The notes beneath the pieces are model-generated. The model was not told the DNA's origin, made no database searches, and saw only the letters and a list, made by a program, of their open reading frames with translations. This document shows positions 9,590 through 18,275 of a stretch of DNA of 64,000 bases, piece by piece. Position 1 is the stretch's first letter. Every line of letters starts with the position of its first letter. This DNA comes from Paraburkholderia silvatlantica (lineage in GTDB: Bacteria; Pseudomonadota; Gammaproteobacteria; Burkholderiales; Burkholderiaceae): positions 117,292 to 181,291 of the forward strand of contig NZ_QEOL01000017.1 in NCBI RefSeq assembly GCF_003096715.1, written 5' to 3'. Position numbers and translations under genes: made by a program.

Positions 9590-12500
9590 ATGAATAGTCC
9601 AGATGGTGGAGCGGCGCAACCCGAATCAATAGTCCCGTTGAATTTCGATGCTCAATCAATACTCGGGGTAGTCGAAAAGCTGTGGACTTCGATTGTTGGC
9701 CATCATCCGCTCACCTTGACAAATATCGTCCTGATTGTCTGGCTGATCATTGGGCTAATTCGGATAATCGGCTCAGCGCTTGGATGGATAAACACGGCTT
9801 TGGCGCAGTGGACCATGTTCGCGGATAACTGGGGCTTGAGCGCGGGTGAGCAAGGGCCCGCGCGGCGCGAACGACAACATATCTGCGACGTACTCAAGCA
9901 TCGCATCGACAGTCTGAATCATGCTGAATCATGGAGCAGCATACCCTTTACCGACCTGGAGGCCGAAATTGAGGTCGAGGGGCAGCAATACAGTTCCGCG
10001 CTCGCCAAGCTGCTGGATAGACCGACTGATGGTCGGCGTAAAGTCAATCGCCTTGTAAATGCAATCCAGAACAGCAAGGCTAGCCGGATTTTGCTTGTTG
10101 GGGAACCGGGAAGTGGTAAGAGCATTGCGCTGCGAACGCTGGCGATGGATCTCGGCCTGCTGGCAAGAAAGGCCCGTGGCTCGCATGTCATCCCGCTCTA
10201 CGTCAATCTCCGCGGACTGGAAAAAATTCCGGATGTGACTCCGACGGCACAGGCAATCGAAGCGTTTGTGCGGTCCAATGCAGTTGTAGACAGTGTTGCT
10301 GCCAAATTTGTGCAGAAGCATTGGGATGAGTATCTCCGAGACGGGAAGTGGTGTTTCCTGCTCGACTCCTTTGACGAAATTCCCGCTGTTTTGCATGAGG
10401 GCAACGGGTCAAAGGTTGTTCGGCAGTATGCCGAGGCGATCCAGGCATTTGCAGACGTCACTGGGCGTTGTCGCGTCATGGTGGCATCACGTGAATACAA
10501 GGCTCCGCCATTGGAAAAATGGACGCGCTTTCACGTCCTTCCGCTTTCAACCGAGCGTCAGGAGAGAATGATCGTCCAGTCGCTGGCGAATCGGGAGAGT
10601 CGTCGCGCGGTGAGAAGTTATATTGCGAAACGGGGCGGCGATGCTTTCAGAAATCCGATGTTCCTTGCCCTGTTGTGCGCCGACATCACAGCGGAAGGGC
10701 AACTTCCACGCAATGATCTTGACTTGCTTAATCGACATCTTGAGAACCTGACATCGGATGGGAGTGAACTGCCGGGCGTGGATGTTTCGTCCGGGGAAGC
10801 CCTCGACATGGCCCGGCACGTTGCGCGTGTACTTGCGGTCAACAGGGAGCTCGGACTTGCTCCGTCGGTTCAGCAGTTAAGTCATCACCTCCGCCAAACC
10901 TTCATCGACGAAGACCGGATCCGCCAATTGCTCGATGCGCTGGTATTTATGAAGGTTTTGCGAACTGACACGTGGCTAAGCAGCAAAGAGACTTCCCATT
11001 TCGCTTTCGTACACAGGCGTTACCAAGAGGCACTTGTTGTTCAGCAAGTTGCGACCCAGGCGTTGCCTGTTGCAAGCGAGACAATGCTCTGCGACGGACG
11101 CTGGAGGGAATATGCGGTTACGCTCTTTCAGACACAGCCGGCCTGCATCATTCAGCCTTATCTGGATGACGCGATTAAGCGACTCCCAGTGCTTGCTGCT
11201 GAAGTCACAACCGTCGCTAGTAGTTTCGGTGGAGAAAAGTTCGAGTACTTTGCTCTGGAAGATTCGACATACGCGCACGTGCTGAAACTGCTTCAAGACG
11301 GATTGCGCAACCGACATGACATACGTCCCGATGCGCTGTCGTTGGTCGTCGAGGAAACGCTAGACCGGTTTTGGTCGAGCGGGGATCTCGTGAACCAGCA
11401 TACAGCACTGACACTCTACGGTCTTGCCAGCGCAGCACAAATAGAACGTAAGACATCCGAAGTGATACAGGAGCCCTCGGAACTTGAGCACCGGATAGCC
11501 TTTGAGAATCTGAGCTATCTCGGGAACCTTTCTTCCGACCTTGCTGCGTGGGTCAGACTCTCACTTGCCAACCAGATACTGGATGCGAGGAAACTCGCAG
11601 ATCTTTGGCGCATCGAGGCAGTTGTTGCTCGTCTCCCATCGTCCATAGGCGCTGAGAATATTTGGAAACGGTGCAGGCGGCTACGACGCCCGATAGTCTT
11701 GGCGTACTTGGTTGTTAAACCTTTGGTACCAATCGCTGGGCTGTTTGTGAAGTCTCCCGGCTTGATCGGTCAACCGGCGCCGGCCATGCGGCGAGCGGCG
11801 CACCCGAACGGAAAATCTATCAACCGAAGCATATTTTCTTTTGTGATGCTGCTGTTGTGGGCGGGTTTGGCTTTGGCCTCGCTGACAGTCGTCCTCAGCT
11901 ATTTTGCGAAAGTCAGGGTTGGCCTATTTCTATGGGCGTCGCTTGCCTTGGCGTGGACGTATGCGATTCGCACCAGCATCTGCTACATGCTGCGGAACAC
12001 GCCAACGAGATTGGCGCCCGAAACGATATTGGGCGCGGCTAGGCATTGGCACAAGACCCGACGACCGCGGTACGGTGCAATGCTTCGATCGGCCACAAAG
12101 ATAGCGCTCGTGATCGCGGGACTTATTGGGATAATCGGATCGGGGCTATATGGGCTGAGTCGATGGACAGGAATACCACTGCCGGTGATATTCATGGCCC
12201 TATACGGCATAAGTGTTTTGAGCGTTCTTGTTGCTATTCCCGTTGGTATGCTGAAGAAGCGAGCTAGTTTCAATACCCTTCGTCGTCGCCGCGCCGAACT
12301 AAAGCAAATCGGCCGCTGTGAGAGCGATGTGCTGGTGGAAGCTCGCGGTCCGCTAGAAGTTCGTTGGTGGTTGTCGTCTGCACGTGAGGAACTGCTGTCC
12401 AAGGAGGTGGTTCGCCGCTCGTTTATTTCGTGGATCGTCCGCCAACCCGTTGATACGGGCTGGCGGAGCGGCGCAAAGCAGGAAAATCTGAGGCGGCTAG

Positions 12501-12613
12501 CGTGGGATGAGATCGAAGAAGTCGTGTCGACGGCATATCTGAAATGGCAAATCGTAGATGACCTTGCGGCTGCCGAACCAGACGGTCCTAAAGAAGCAAT
12601 TATTGTGGACTAG
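9590..12613 (+). CDS. Membrane-anchored NACHT-domain NTPase
   Basis: A 1007-residue STAND-type NTPase. Residues about 42-66 form a transmembrane helix. The NACHT core follows, with Walker A GEPGSGKS at about 170-177 and an extended Walker B WCFLLDSFDEIP at about 254-265. The S-F-D-E form of Walker B is characteristic of NACHT rather than NB-ARC. Residues about 400-740 are helical without recognised repeats. Four further hydrophobic segments lie at about 747-805 and 830-888, and the C-terminus is soluble. Bacterial NACHT proteins are known anti-phage sensors that resemble animal NLRs. The presence of a Wadjet operon and an integrase nearby supports a defence role, but effector and ligand are not evident. 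The ATG has only a weak ribosome-binding site. Confidence 0.85.
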   Translation: MNSPDGGAAQPESIVPLNFDAQSILGVVEKLWTSIVGHHPLTLTNIVLIVWLIIGLIRIIGSALGWINTALAQWTMFADNWGLSAGEQGPARRERQHICDVLKHRIDSLNHAESWSSIPFTDLEAEIEVEGQQYSSALAKLLDRPTDGRRKVNRLVNAIQNSKASRILLVGEPGSGKSIALRTLAMDLGLLARKARGSHVIPLYVNLRGLEKIPDVTPTAQAIEAFVRSNAVVDSVAAKFVQKHWDEYLRDGKWCFLLDSFDEIPAVLHEGNGSKVVRQYAEAIQAFADVTGRCRVMVASREYKAPPLEKWTRFHVLPLSTERQERMIVQSLANRESRRAVRSYIAKRGGDAFRNPMFLALLCADITAEGQLPRNDLDLLNRHLENLTSDGSELPGVDVSSGEALDMARHVARVLAVNRELGLAPSVQQLSHHLRQTFIDEDRIRQLLDALVFMKVLRTDTWLSSKETSHFAFVHRRYQEALVVQQVATQALPVASETMLCDGRWREYAVTLFQTQPACIIQPYLDDAIKRLPVLAAEVTTVASSFGGEKFEYFALEDSTYAHVLKLLQDGLRNRHDIRPDALSLVVEETLDRFWSSGDLVNQHTALTLYGLASAAQIERKTSEVIQEPSELEHRIAFENLSYLGNLSSDLAAWVRLSLANQILDARKLADLWRIEAVVARLPSSIGAENIWKRCRRLRRPIVLAYLVVKPLVPIAGLFVKSPGLIGQPAPAMRRAAHPNGKSINRSIFSFVMLLLWAGLALASLTVVLSYFAKVRVGLFLWASLALAWTYAIRTSICYMLRNTPTRLAPETILGAARHWHKTRRPRYGAMLRSATKIALVIAGLIGIIGSGLYGLSRWTGIPLPVIFMALYGISVLSVLVAIPVGMLKKRASFNTLRRRRAELKQIGRCESDVLVEARGPLEVRWWLSSAREELLSKEVVRRSFISWIVRQPVDTGWRSGAKQENLRRLAWDEIEEVVSTAYLKWQIVDDLAAAEPDGPKEAIIVD

Positions 12614-12980
12614 GCTGCAATACTGGCCCAGCAACACGAAATTCGTACCCAGAAAGTTAGAAAGGGGAGCGTGTTGCGAACCTCGCCCGGTTGAATTTCG
12701 GCGACAAAATTCCGCGAGGCGGAACTGGGTTGCCGGGTATACGCCGTCACGCACTGATCTGCGCTCGTACTTACACCAAGCACAGATTGCGGACGCGAAC
12801 GTGCAATGTATCGCCGTCGTCCAGTGGGGATGCCAGCTGACATCGTGGCTTCAACCTGATCGGCCGTTGCGCCACATCGTTCGAGGGCAGAGAGGCCTTC
12901 ATCGGTGAGGTTTGATGGGGTCGAGAAATTTGCTTGTGACGCGGGGTTCGACTCCCAGTCCGGACCCGATTCGGCACCCA
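12614..12980. other. Gene-less stretch after the NACHT gene
   Basis: No convincing gene. A short stretch near 12940-12975 contains a T-loop-like GGGGTTCGACTCCC, but no full tRNA fold can be built around it. It may be a relic of an older attachment site. Confidence 0.35.
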
Positions 12981-13006
12981 CGATCCACTCTCCAGAGAGT
13001 GGATCG
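12981..13006. other. Perfect 11-bp hairpin
   Basis: The arms 12981-12991 (CGATCCACTCT) and 12996-13006 (AGAGTGGATCG) are exact complements around a CCAG loop. No U-tract follows, so it is not an intrinsic terminator by itself. It lies just before the terminator at 13025 and may be part of the same 3' processing or termination region. Confidence 0.6.
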
Positions 13007-13024
13007 CCTCGACGCCGGGAAAAT

Positions 13025-13047
13025 TGCCTGCTACTCAGGCAGTTTTT
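13025..13047 (+). terminator. Rho-independent terminator, possibly bidirectional
   Basis: The stem TGCCTG/CAGGCA with loop CTACT is followed by GTTTTT. On the other strand the same stem is followed by ATTTTC, so it could stop transcription from both sides. It separates the NACHT gene from the integrase region. Confidence 0.6.
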
Positions 13048-13295
13048 CGTTTGGTCGATTTATGCTTTATTCGCGTCCGATTGGCCAATTTATGTTTTCC
13101 TGAGGCAGCTCCTTGCGGCATAACTGCCTGCGTAGCGGACATCTTATGCTTTACTCCGAGGACGGATTATGATCAACGGCACATGTTCCGTCCTGATCTC
13201 CGAAACCCTTGCTGGACCGGCCTCTCGGCCTATGTCCCATTCCTTGCAATATCGCCGCAGTCCGTTGACTTCCTGCGTTTCATGGGGGTAAGTTT

Positions 13296-13331
13296 GGGGG
13301 TAACTCTACGCTGAAAACAGGAGTTACCCCC
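13296..13331 (+). promoter_or_regulatory. 11-bp inverted repeat covering the integrase ribosome-binding site
   Basis: The arm 13296-13306 (GGGGGTAACTC) is perfectly complementary to 13321-13331 (GAGTTACCCCC), with a 14-base loop. The second arm ends one base before the integrase ATG, and the AGGAG at 13318-13322 lies at the loop-stem border. A direct copy of GGGGGTAA also occurs at 13284-13291, 12 bases before the first arm. In RNA this would partly hide the ribosome-binding site and start; in DNA it could be an arm-type or excisionase site. Confidence 0.5.
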
Positions 13332-14450
13332 ATGCCTCTTTCTGATACCGCAATCCGTAATGCCAAGACAGGGGTTCGCCCCACGAAACTATCCGATGGC
13401 GGAGGGCTCTTCCTGCTCCTGAATCCGAACGGGTCGCGGTGGTGGCGATTGAAGTATCGCTTCGGCGGTAAGGAGAAGCTGATTTCGCTTGGGACCTATC
13501 CGGACGTCTCCCTGAAAGAAGCCCGTGACCGGCGCGATGAGGCGCGAAAGAAACTCACAGCGGGCTATGACCCAGGCGAAGCCAGGAAGGCGCAGAAGAG
13601 GGCGGAAAGCGATCAGGCGGCGAACAGCTTTGAGGTTGTGGCGCGCGAGTCCGCGGTTGAACTGCTGGCCGCTTTGAGAAGAATCGAGAAACGCGGCGCT
13701 GTCGATACGGCACATCGATCTTTGCAGAAGTGCGGACAGATTTTCCGGTATGCAGTTGTGACCGGACGGGCAGATCGCAACCCTACGACGGACCTTCGCG
13801 AGGCACTCAAGCCGGCTCCCAAGCAGCACTATGCATCGATCAAGGACCCCAAGGAGGTCGGTGCGCTTGTGCGCGCGATCCGCGACTATCAAGGAGCTTT
13901 CGAAACGAAATGCGCGCTTCTCATCGGCATGCTGACGTTTGTTCGCCCCGGCGAGCTTCGCAAGGCTGAATGGACCGAATTCGACCTTGATCAGGGTGAG
14001 TGGCGTATTCCAGCTGCACGTATGAAAATGAAGGAGCAGCACCTTGTGCCGCTCTCGAAGCAGGCCGTTACCGTCCTTCAAAAGCTTCATGCTGTCAATG
14101 GCCATGGACGCTACCTTTTTCCCAGCGTCCGGACCAGCGAAAGGCCGATGAGCGAGAACACGGTGAATGCCGCTCTGCGCCGTCTCGGATATACCCGTGG
14201 GGAAATGACGGGCCACGGATTTCGCAGCACTGCTTCCACGCTGCTCAACGAACTAGGTTGGCCGGGTGACGCAATCGAGCGACAGCTATCACACGGTGAG
14301 CGCGACGAGGTGAGGGGTGCCTACAATTTCGCGGAGTATTTGCCGGTCCGGAAAAAGATGATGCAAGCCTGGGCCGATTACCTCGACACACTGGAACAAG
14401 GCGCACGTGTCATTCGTTCGGGATTTCGGCGAGCAGGGTTGCGAGCGTGA
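13332..14450 (+). CDS. int: Tyrosine-type site-specific integrase
   Basis: A 372-residue integrase of the P4/DUF4102 type that catalyses integration and excision of the island. The N-terminal DUF4102 arm-binding domain (about 1-85) includes KLSDGGGLFLLLNPNGSRWW. The catalytic domain carries the first Arg in RPGELRKAEW (about residue 203), H-x-x-R in HGFR (about 295-298), and a C-terminal Tyr in the AYNFAEYL region (about 330). The core-binding domain (about 95-180) is somewhat short, but the catalytic set is complete. Its TGA at 14448-14450 directly abuts the tRNA-Pro fragment, which supports a role in recombination at that site. Confidence 0.92.
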   Translation: MPLSDTAIRNAKTGVRPTKLSDGGGLFLLLNPNGSRWWRLKYRFGGKEKLISLGTYPDVSLKEARDRRDEARKKLTAGYDPGEARKAQKRAESDQAANSFEVVARESAVELLAALRRIEKRGAVDTAHRSLQKCGQIFRYAVVTGRADRNPTTDLREALKPAPKQHYASIKDPKEVGALVRAIRDYQGAFETKCALLIGMLTFVRPGELRKAEWTEFDLDQGEWRIPAARMKMKEQHLVPLSKQAVTVLQKLHAVNGHGRYLFPSVRTSERPMSENTVNAALRRLGYTRGEMTGHGFRSTASTLLNELGWPGDAIERQLSHGERDEVRGAYNFAEYLPVRKKMMQAWADYLDTLEQGARVIRSGFRRAGLRA

Positions 14451-14496
14451 TATGGGGTGCAGGCGGTAGGTGGTTCAAATCCTCTCGCACCGACCA
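14451..14496 (+). other. 3' half of tRNA-Pro(GGG): probable attachment site
   Basis: The 46 bases read from an anticodon loop TATGGGG through a T-arm (GGTTCAAATCC) to the acceptor end and CCA (GCACCGACCA). The match is to the 3' half of a tRNA-Pro with a GGG anticodon. No D-arm or 5' acceptor strand is present; the upstream bases are the integrase C-terminus. A 3'-terminal tRNA duplicate beside an integrase is the usual mark of an island attachment site. The intact gene and other boundary would lie outside the window. Confidence 0.65.
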
Positions 14497-14503
14497 AAGA
14501 AAT

Positions 14504-14545
14504 CAAAGGGTTATGGATGAAAGTCCGTAACCCTTTGTTGTTTTT
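14504..14545 (+). terminator. Intrinsic terminator behind the tRNA-Pro fragment
   Basis: Arms 14504-14517 and 14524-14537 form a 14-bp stem with one G-T wobble and loop TGAAAG. They are followed by TTGTTTTT. This is probably the native terminator of the tRNA gene, carried along with the 3' half. Confidence 0.65.
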
Positions 14546-14826
14546 GGATTTTTTACCCACTTTTTACCCCGCCGCCTTGACCTCCATTTTCCATTGAGGA
14601 TGCGGTCGGCGGGCATGGTAGCGGCGGCGCTACCGACTACTGGCGAGTCGACCTCATTGCGCCGCGTTAGTCGCGATCCAGGAATCATCTCTCACTGCTC
14701 AGCGCGATGCGCAGCAGCGCACAAGTTGAATTCGCAACCTGTGGCCGGTTCAGACCTCCCATCTCCCTGTATTGCTCGACTGTGGAGTGGGAGTGAACGT
14801 ATTTTTTGTAGATCCTGGCCACGTCT
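14546..14826. other. Gene-less stretch outside the island end
   Basis: Nothing recognisable is present. A TTTTTACCC motif near 14550-14570 echoes the ACCCCC arms ahead of the integrase and could be part of the recombination region. Confidence 0.3.
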
Positions 14827-15066
14827 CTAGATGCCAAGAAACTGCGACATCGTCCGCACGGCGTGTGAGGTCGAGCTCAGCAGATCCGATGCCGTCATCA
14901 GATCGTCGCTCATCGCTTCGTTTCCTTTCTCGAAAAACCGGCCTGGACCCGTCGGCACGATCGCGCCGATGGCAAGTCCCGAAGGTGCCGTCAACCGCGC
15001 GCCGACCGCGCTGATACCCATGGCCGACGTCGCGAGCAAGCACCTCGACTCACAGACGGGTGCCAT
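14827..15066 (-). pseudogene. Possible C-terminal fragment of an IclR-type regulator
   Basis: The 80-codon minus-strand frame ends in a segment resembling the end of IclR effector domains (AIGAIVPTGPGRFFEKGNEA followed by a helix ending MSQFLGI). No DNA-binding half is present and no start signal is visible. It lies between the island end and rearranged DNA, so a decayed fragment is more likely than a gene. The family call is tentative. Confidence 0.28.
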
Positions 15067-15260
15067 TTGGCTGCCGCCATAGAGATTGATTCCCGAGAAT
15101 GGGATGGGACTACGTTGGAACCTGCTAAGCGTTGCTGGACTTGGTTTTCCAAGAGGCTAGTCTCGTTTAGCCTTACGCCTTGACTAGACCGATTACGGCA
15201 CACTTTCCGATGCCGCGGCTTTTGGCTGTTTCTTGTGTTTGATCCCGAACTAGGAGGCGT

Positions 15261-15370
15261 TATGGCCAAGATCAAGCTCACCAAAAAACAGAAACAAATT
15301 GAAGCACCCGCCAGAGACCTCATAGCCGAGGTCGACCCGGCGAGCGTGCTCTACCACCCTCGCCCAGGTA
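15261..15370 (+). pseudogene. N-terminal stub of an unidentified protein
   Basis: A good ribosome-binding site (AGGAGGCGTTATG) precedes an ATG at 15261. The frame gives about 35 coherent residues (MAKIKLTKKQKQIEAPARDL and on to VLYHPRPG). From about 15370 the frame reads antisense to the oxidoreductase gene. A gene appears to have been cut here by a rearrangement. The family is not recognised. Confidence 0.35.
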
Positions 15371-15375
15371 ACCGT

Positions 15376-16374
15376 CTACGGCACCAGAATCGCCTTGCCC
15401 CCGTCGGCAGCCTCGAATGCCATGGCCTCTTCGATCTGATCGAAACAGAACACCCTGCCCGCACGTGTCCTGAATACAGGATCGGCAATCACGCTTTCGA
15501 GGGCGCTCAGCGCGGCCGTCAACTTTTCAGGTTCGCGCACCGTCCGGCTCTCGAAATTACTGAAGCGCTGCATCGATAGGTCCTTCATCAGAAAAAGCGG
15601 TGCCGACACGGTGAGGGCGCCCGGTCCGCCCATCGTGCCGTAGATATAGATTGCCGAACGTATCGGCAGGTGAGCGGCGATCTGGCTGGTCAATCCGCCG
15701 CCCACGCCATCGAAGACCGCTGTGGCACCGAGTTCGGTGGACAGTTTGCTGAGCGTGTCGGCAAAATCCTCTTCGGTGGTCACGAGGACGTACTGGGCTC
15801 TCTGACGCAGCAGGTCGGCCTGAGTGGCCTGGTTTCGCACCAGAAGAATGACCGGCATACCTCTTTGACGCGCGAGCGCGGCGAGCGCTAACCCGGTTGC
15901 CGAGTTTCCCGCCGTGGCGATCACGCCCCGATGCCCGGCCTCGGCTATCGTTTCGAGGAACGCATAAGCTGTTATCACGTTCACGAGCGAGCCGCTATAG
16001 TCCAACGCGCCGACGTCGTCGGGAAGGATGAGGCAGCTCGTGTAAGGTACCTGCGCTGTTTCGCACCAGAGCCCGATATTGTCCGGGCTGCGGTTCAGCG
16101 AGCGATAAACGGCGACTCGCTTGCCCGTGTAACGCGCCGGGACGCCCGCACCGGCCGCCACGACCCTCCCGGCAGCGGAGACGCCCCACACGTCGTGCTG
16201 GCTGGCGGCAAGCGCGTTGCCAGCCGCGGCCGGCATGCGCAGGAAGATCTTGTCGCCGTGGTTGATGGCCGACGCCTCGATGTCGATCAATACGTGGTCA
16301 GGCGCAGGCTGGTTCGGCGCCGGAATGTCGCGCAGAGCGAGCGCGCGTTCGGGGGTGACACAAATGGCTTTCAT
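15376..16374 (-). CDS. Zinc-independent quinone oxidoreductase / MDR family alcohol dehydrogenase
   Basis: A 332-residue medium-chain dehydrogenase/reductase that probably reduces a quinone or enone with NADPH. The GroES-like N-terminal domain (about 25-115) is followed by a Rossmann fold with an AGNSATG turn at residues 155-161 and DGVGGG later. The structural-zinc Cys cluster is absent, as in quinone reductases. The start at 16374 is chosen because GGAG precedes it and the sequence MKAICVTPERAL begins the family fold; a longer frame to 16455 adds only unmatched residues. It is divergent from the LysR gene at 16506, its likely regulator. The substrate cannot be read from the sequence. Confidence 0.85.
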   Translation of the reverse strand: MKAICVTPERALALRDIPAPNQPAPDHVLIDIEASAINHGDKIFLRMPAAAGNALAASQHDVWGVSAAGRVVAAGAGVPARYTGKRVAVYRSLNRSPDNIGLWCETAQVPYTSCLILPDDVGALDYSGSLVNVITAYAFLETIAEAGHRGVIATAGNSATGLALAALARQRGMPVILLVRNQATQADLLRQRAQYVLVTTEEDFADTLSKLSTELGATAVFDGVGGGLTSQIAAHLPIRSAIYIYGTMGGPGALTVSAPLFLMKDLSMQRFSNFESRTVREPEKLTAALSALESVIADPVFRTRAGRVFCFDQIEEAMAFEAADGGKAILVP

Positions 16375-16505
16375 GCTGGGATCTCCGGAGTGAATGGGGA
16401 TGTCGGAAATGCATTCCCCGTAACTTAAGCAATTCCGTCGGTTGCCGAAACGCATCCTCCGGGCATACCATCCATTCCATTCAAGAATGAATGGAAGCGT
16501 CGTCT

Positions 16506-17408
16506 ATGGACCGCCTGAATGCGATTCGTCTGTTTGTCCGCTTGGTCGAATGCGGGAGTTTTTCCGCCGTGGGGCGGGAGGAAGGCATCGGGCAACCGGC
16601 CGTCAGCAAGCAGATCGCTGTACTGGAACGGCATCTAGGCGCCCAGTTGGTCCTGCGGACCTCGCGCCAGGTGGTCATCACCGAAGCAGGCCAGACATTC
16701 TACGAATCCGCCAAGACATGGGTGGATGATTTCGATGCGCTGGAGTCGTCTGTCGGAGCACGGCAGCAATCGCCGCGAGGACTGGTCAGACTGACGACGG
16801 CGCCCGCTTACGGCCGTCTGTGTGTGACGCCGCTGCTACCAGAGTTCTTTCGCCGGTATCCCGATGTGACGCTCGAACTATCAGTATCGGAGCATCACGT
16901 CGATCTGGTCGGGGAAGGCCTGGATTTGGCGATTCGCCACGGGCACTTGGCAGATTCCTCGCTGACCGCGCGAAAATTGTCGGACACGGAGATGGTCATG
17001 GTTGCCAGCCCGGCCTACATTGCCGCCCGGGGCAAGCCAACCCGGCTGGCCGAACTCGATGAACATACGGGCATTGTCTTCGCCCGAGACCATGAGCGTA
17101 GACCTTGGCGTTTCAAGACCGGCCGGGAAACTGTCTCTTATATTCCTCGCGGCCCATTTCTGACAGGCGATGCGGAACATGTCCGCGCCGCGGTGCTGCA
17201 CGGAATCGGTATCGCCCAAGCGCCACGCTGGCTATTTGGAAAGGAAATCGATACGGGACAGGTCGAGGTCCTGCTAAGAGGACAACAGCCTGAAACACTG
17301 GCGATTCATCTTGTTTACCCCGCAGGCCGGCGCATTGCGACGCGCGTCAAGGTAGTGGTCGATTTTCTGATGTCGGTACTTGGAGATGAAAACCGGTGTC
17401 GTCAATAA
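16506..17408 (+). CDS. LysR family regulator divergent from the oxidoreductase
   Basis: A 300-residue LysR-type activator/repressor. The winged HTH occupies about 1-60 (MDRLNAIRLFVRLVECGSFS ... IGQPAVSKQIAVLE), and the periplasmic-binding-like effector domain about 88-295. The DLAIRHG and RAAVLHGIGIAQAP stretches are typical of the group that regulates adjacent oxidoreductases. It starts at 16506 rather than an upstream ATG because the family N-terminus begins there. The 131-bp divergent gap to the oxidoreductase gene should hold the shared operator. Confidence 0.9.
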   Translation: MDRLNAIRLFVRLVECGSFSAVGREEGIGQPAVSKQIAVLERHLGAQLVLRTSRQVVITEAGQTFYESAKTWVDDFDALESSVGARQQSPRGLVRLTTAPAYGRLCVTPLLPEFFRRYPDVTLELSVSEHHVDLVGEGLDLAIRHGHLADSSLTARKLSDTEMVMVASPAYIAARGKPTRLAELDEHTGIVFARDHERRPWRFKTGRETVSYIPRGPFLTGDAEHVRAAVLHGIGIAQAPRWLFGKEIDTGQVEVLLRGQQPETLAIHLVYPAGRRIATRVKVVVDFLMSVLGDENRCRQ

Positions 17409-17619
17409 TCCAGTAGTAGCCGTTCTCTTCGGCGTGTGTGCGTCTAACGCGAGCATCACCCATTCTCGTATAGAACCGCACGCCGCAGAACGTCGCGGCA
17501 CAGGGGCTTCGTCCGGAATGGCATGTTCCCGGCCGGCGACGATACCGAGGCGCGGCACCGGCGATTGCTGGCGGCGGATTCAGCGCATTACTTAGCCGCG
17601 ACTGCCCGCCGGGCACAGG

Positions 17620-18240
17620 TTTCCAAAGAAGGGAAGTCATTCGGTCGGGGTAGCACGTCGGTACTGTGGGCAGCTCGGAAAGCAGGACAACTGTCTTGTC
17701 GTGCTTATCTATGCCCATCCGCGCCATGCATGTTTGCTCGGGGCCGTAACCCGACGCCTTCGGGAAGAATTTGCCAAACTGCAGGTCGAAATCAATGAAG
17801 AGAAGAGCCGCACCGTGAATCTGGCATGTGGAGAGAGCTTCGGCTTTCTGGGTTTCGACTTTCGTCGCATCCGAAGCATCCGGAACAAAGTGTGGCGACC
17901 GCAGTACACGCCCAAGCTGAAGAAGCGAACGGCGTTACTGCGAAAGCTCAAGGATGTGTTCAGGCGATATAAGTCGCAGTCGGTGGGCTGTGTTGTCGCA
18001 TTGATCAACCCGATGCTACGTGGCTGGGTGAACTATTTCGCTATTGGGCATTCCAGTGAATGCTTCAGCTTCGTGAGAGACTGGGTGGAGAAGAAGATCA
18101 GGCGTCACATGCAGCGATCCCGGAAGCAACAGGGCTTCGGCTGGGAGACGTGGAGTAAGCGGCGGTTGTATGGCGAACTGAAGCTATTCAATGGCTATAA
18201 GGTTCGCTACAAAACGCAGATGAAAGCGTCCCCAGCATGA
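17620..18240 (+). pseudogene. Group II intron reverse transcriptase/maturase, C-terminal remnant
   Basis: The frame 17701-18240 encodes the end of the reverse-transcriptase thumb (RRLREEFAKLQVEINEEKSR, FGFLGFDFRRI) and the complete maturase X-domain (LINPMLRGWVNYFAIGHSSE). The N-terminal fingers/palm with the YADD active site is missing, so the element cannot retrotranspose by itself. Upstream in-frame residues from about 17690 also match. A recognisable domain V follows downstream. This is a 5'-truncated intron relic. Confidence 0.8.
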
Positions 18241-18275
18241 TAGGTCCCATAAGCGTTGACATGAAGCAGGCAGGA

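Noticed and set aside
12930..12980. A T-loop-like GGGGTTCGACTCCC ending GGCACCCA, resembling the 3' part of a tRNA.
   Set aside because: Neither a consistent acceptor stem nor anticodon arm can be built upstream, so no tRNA is called; at most it is a degenerate attachment relic.
14424..14496. A complete tRNA-Pro including the last bases of the integrase gene.
   Set aside because: The upstream bases give only partial acceptor pairing and no D-arm, so only a 3' half is supported.
17390..17500. Minus-strand frame with FYTRMGDARVRRTHAEENGY, recalling Mu F-like phage head proteins.
   Set aside because: Only about 20 residues look similar, there is no phage context, and the frame runs into the LysR gene in antisense.
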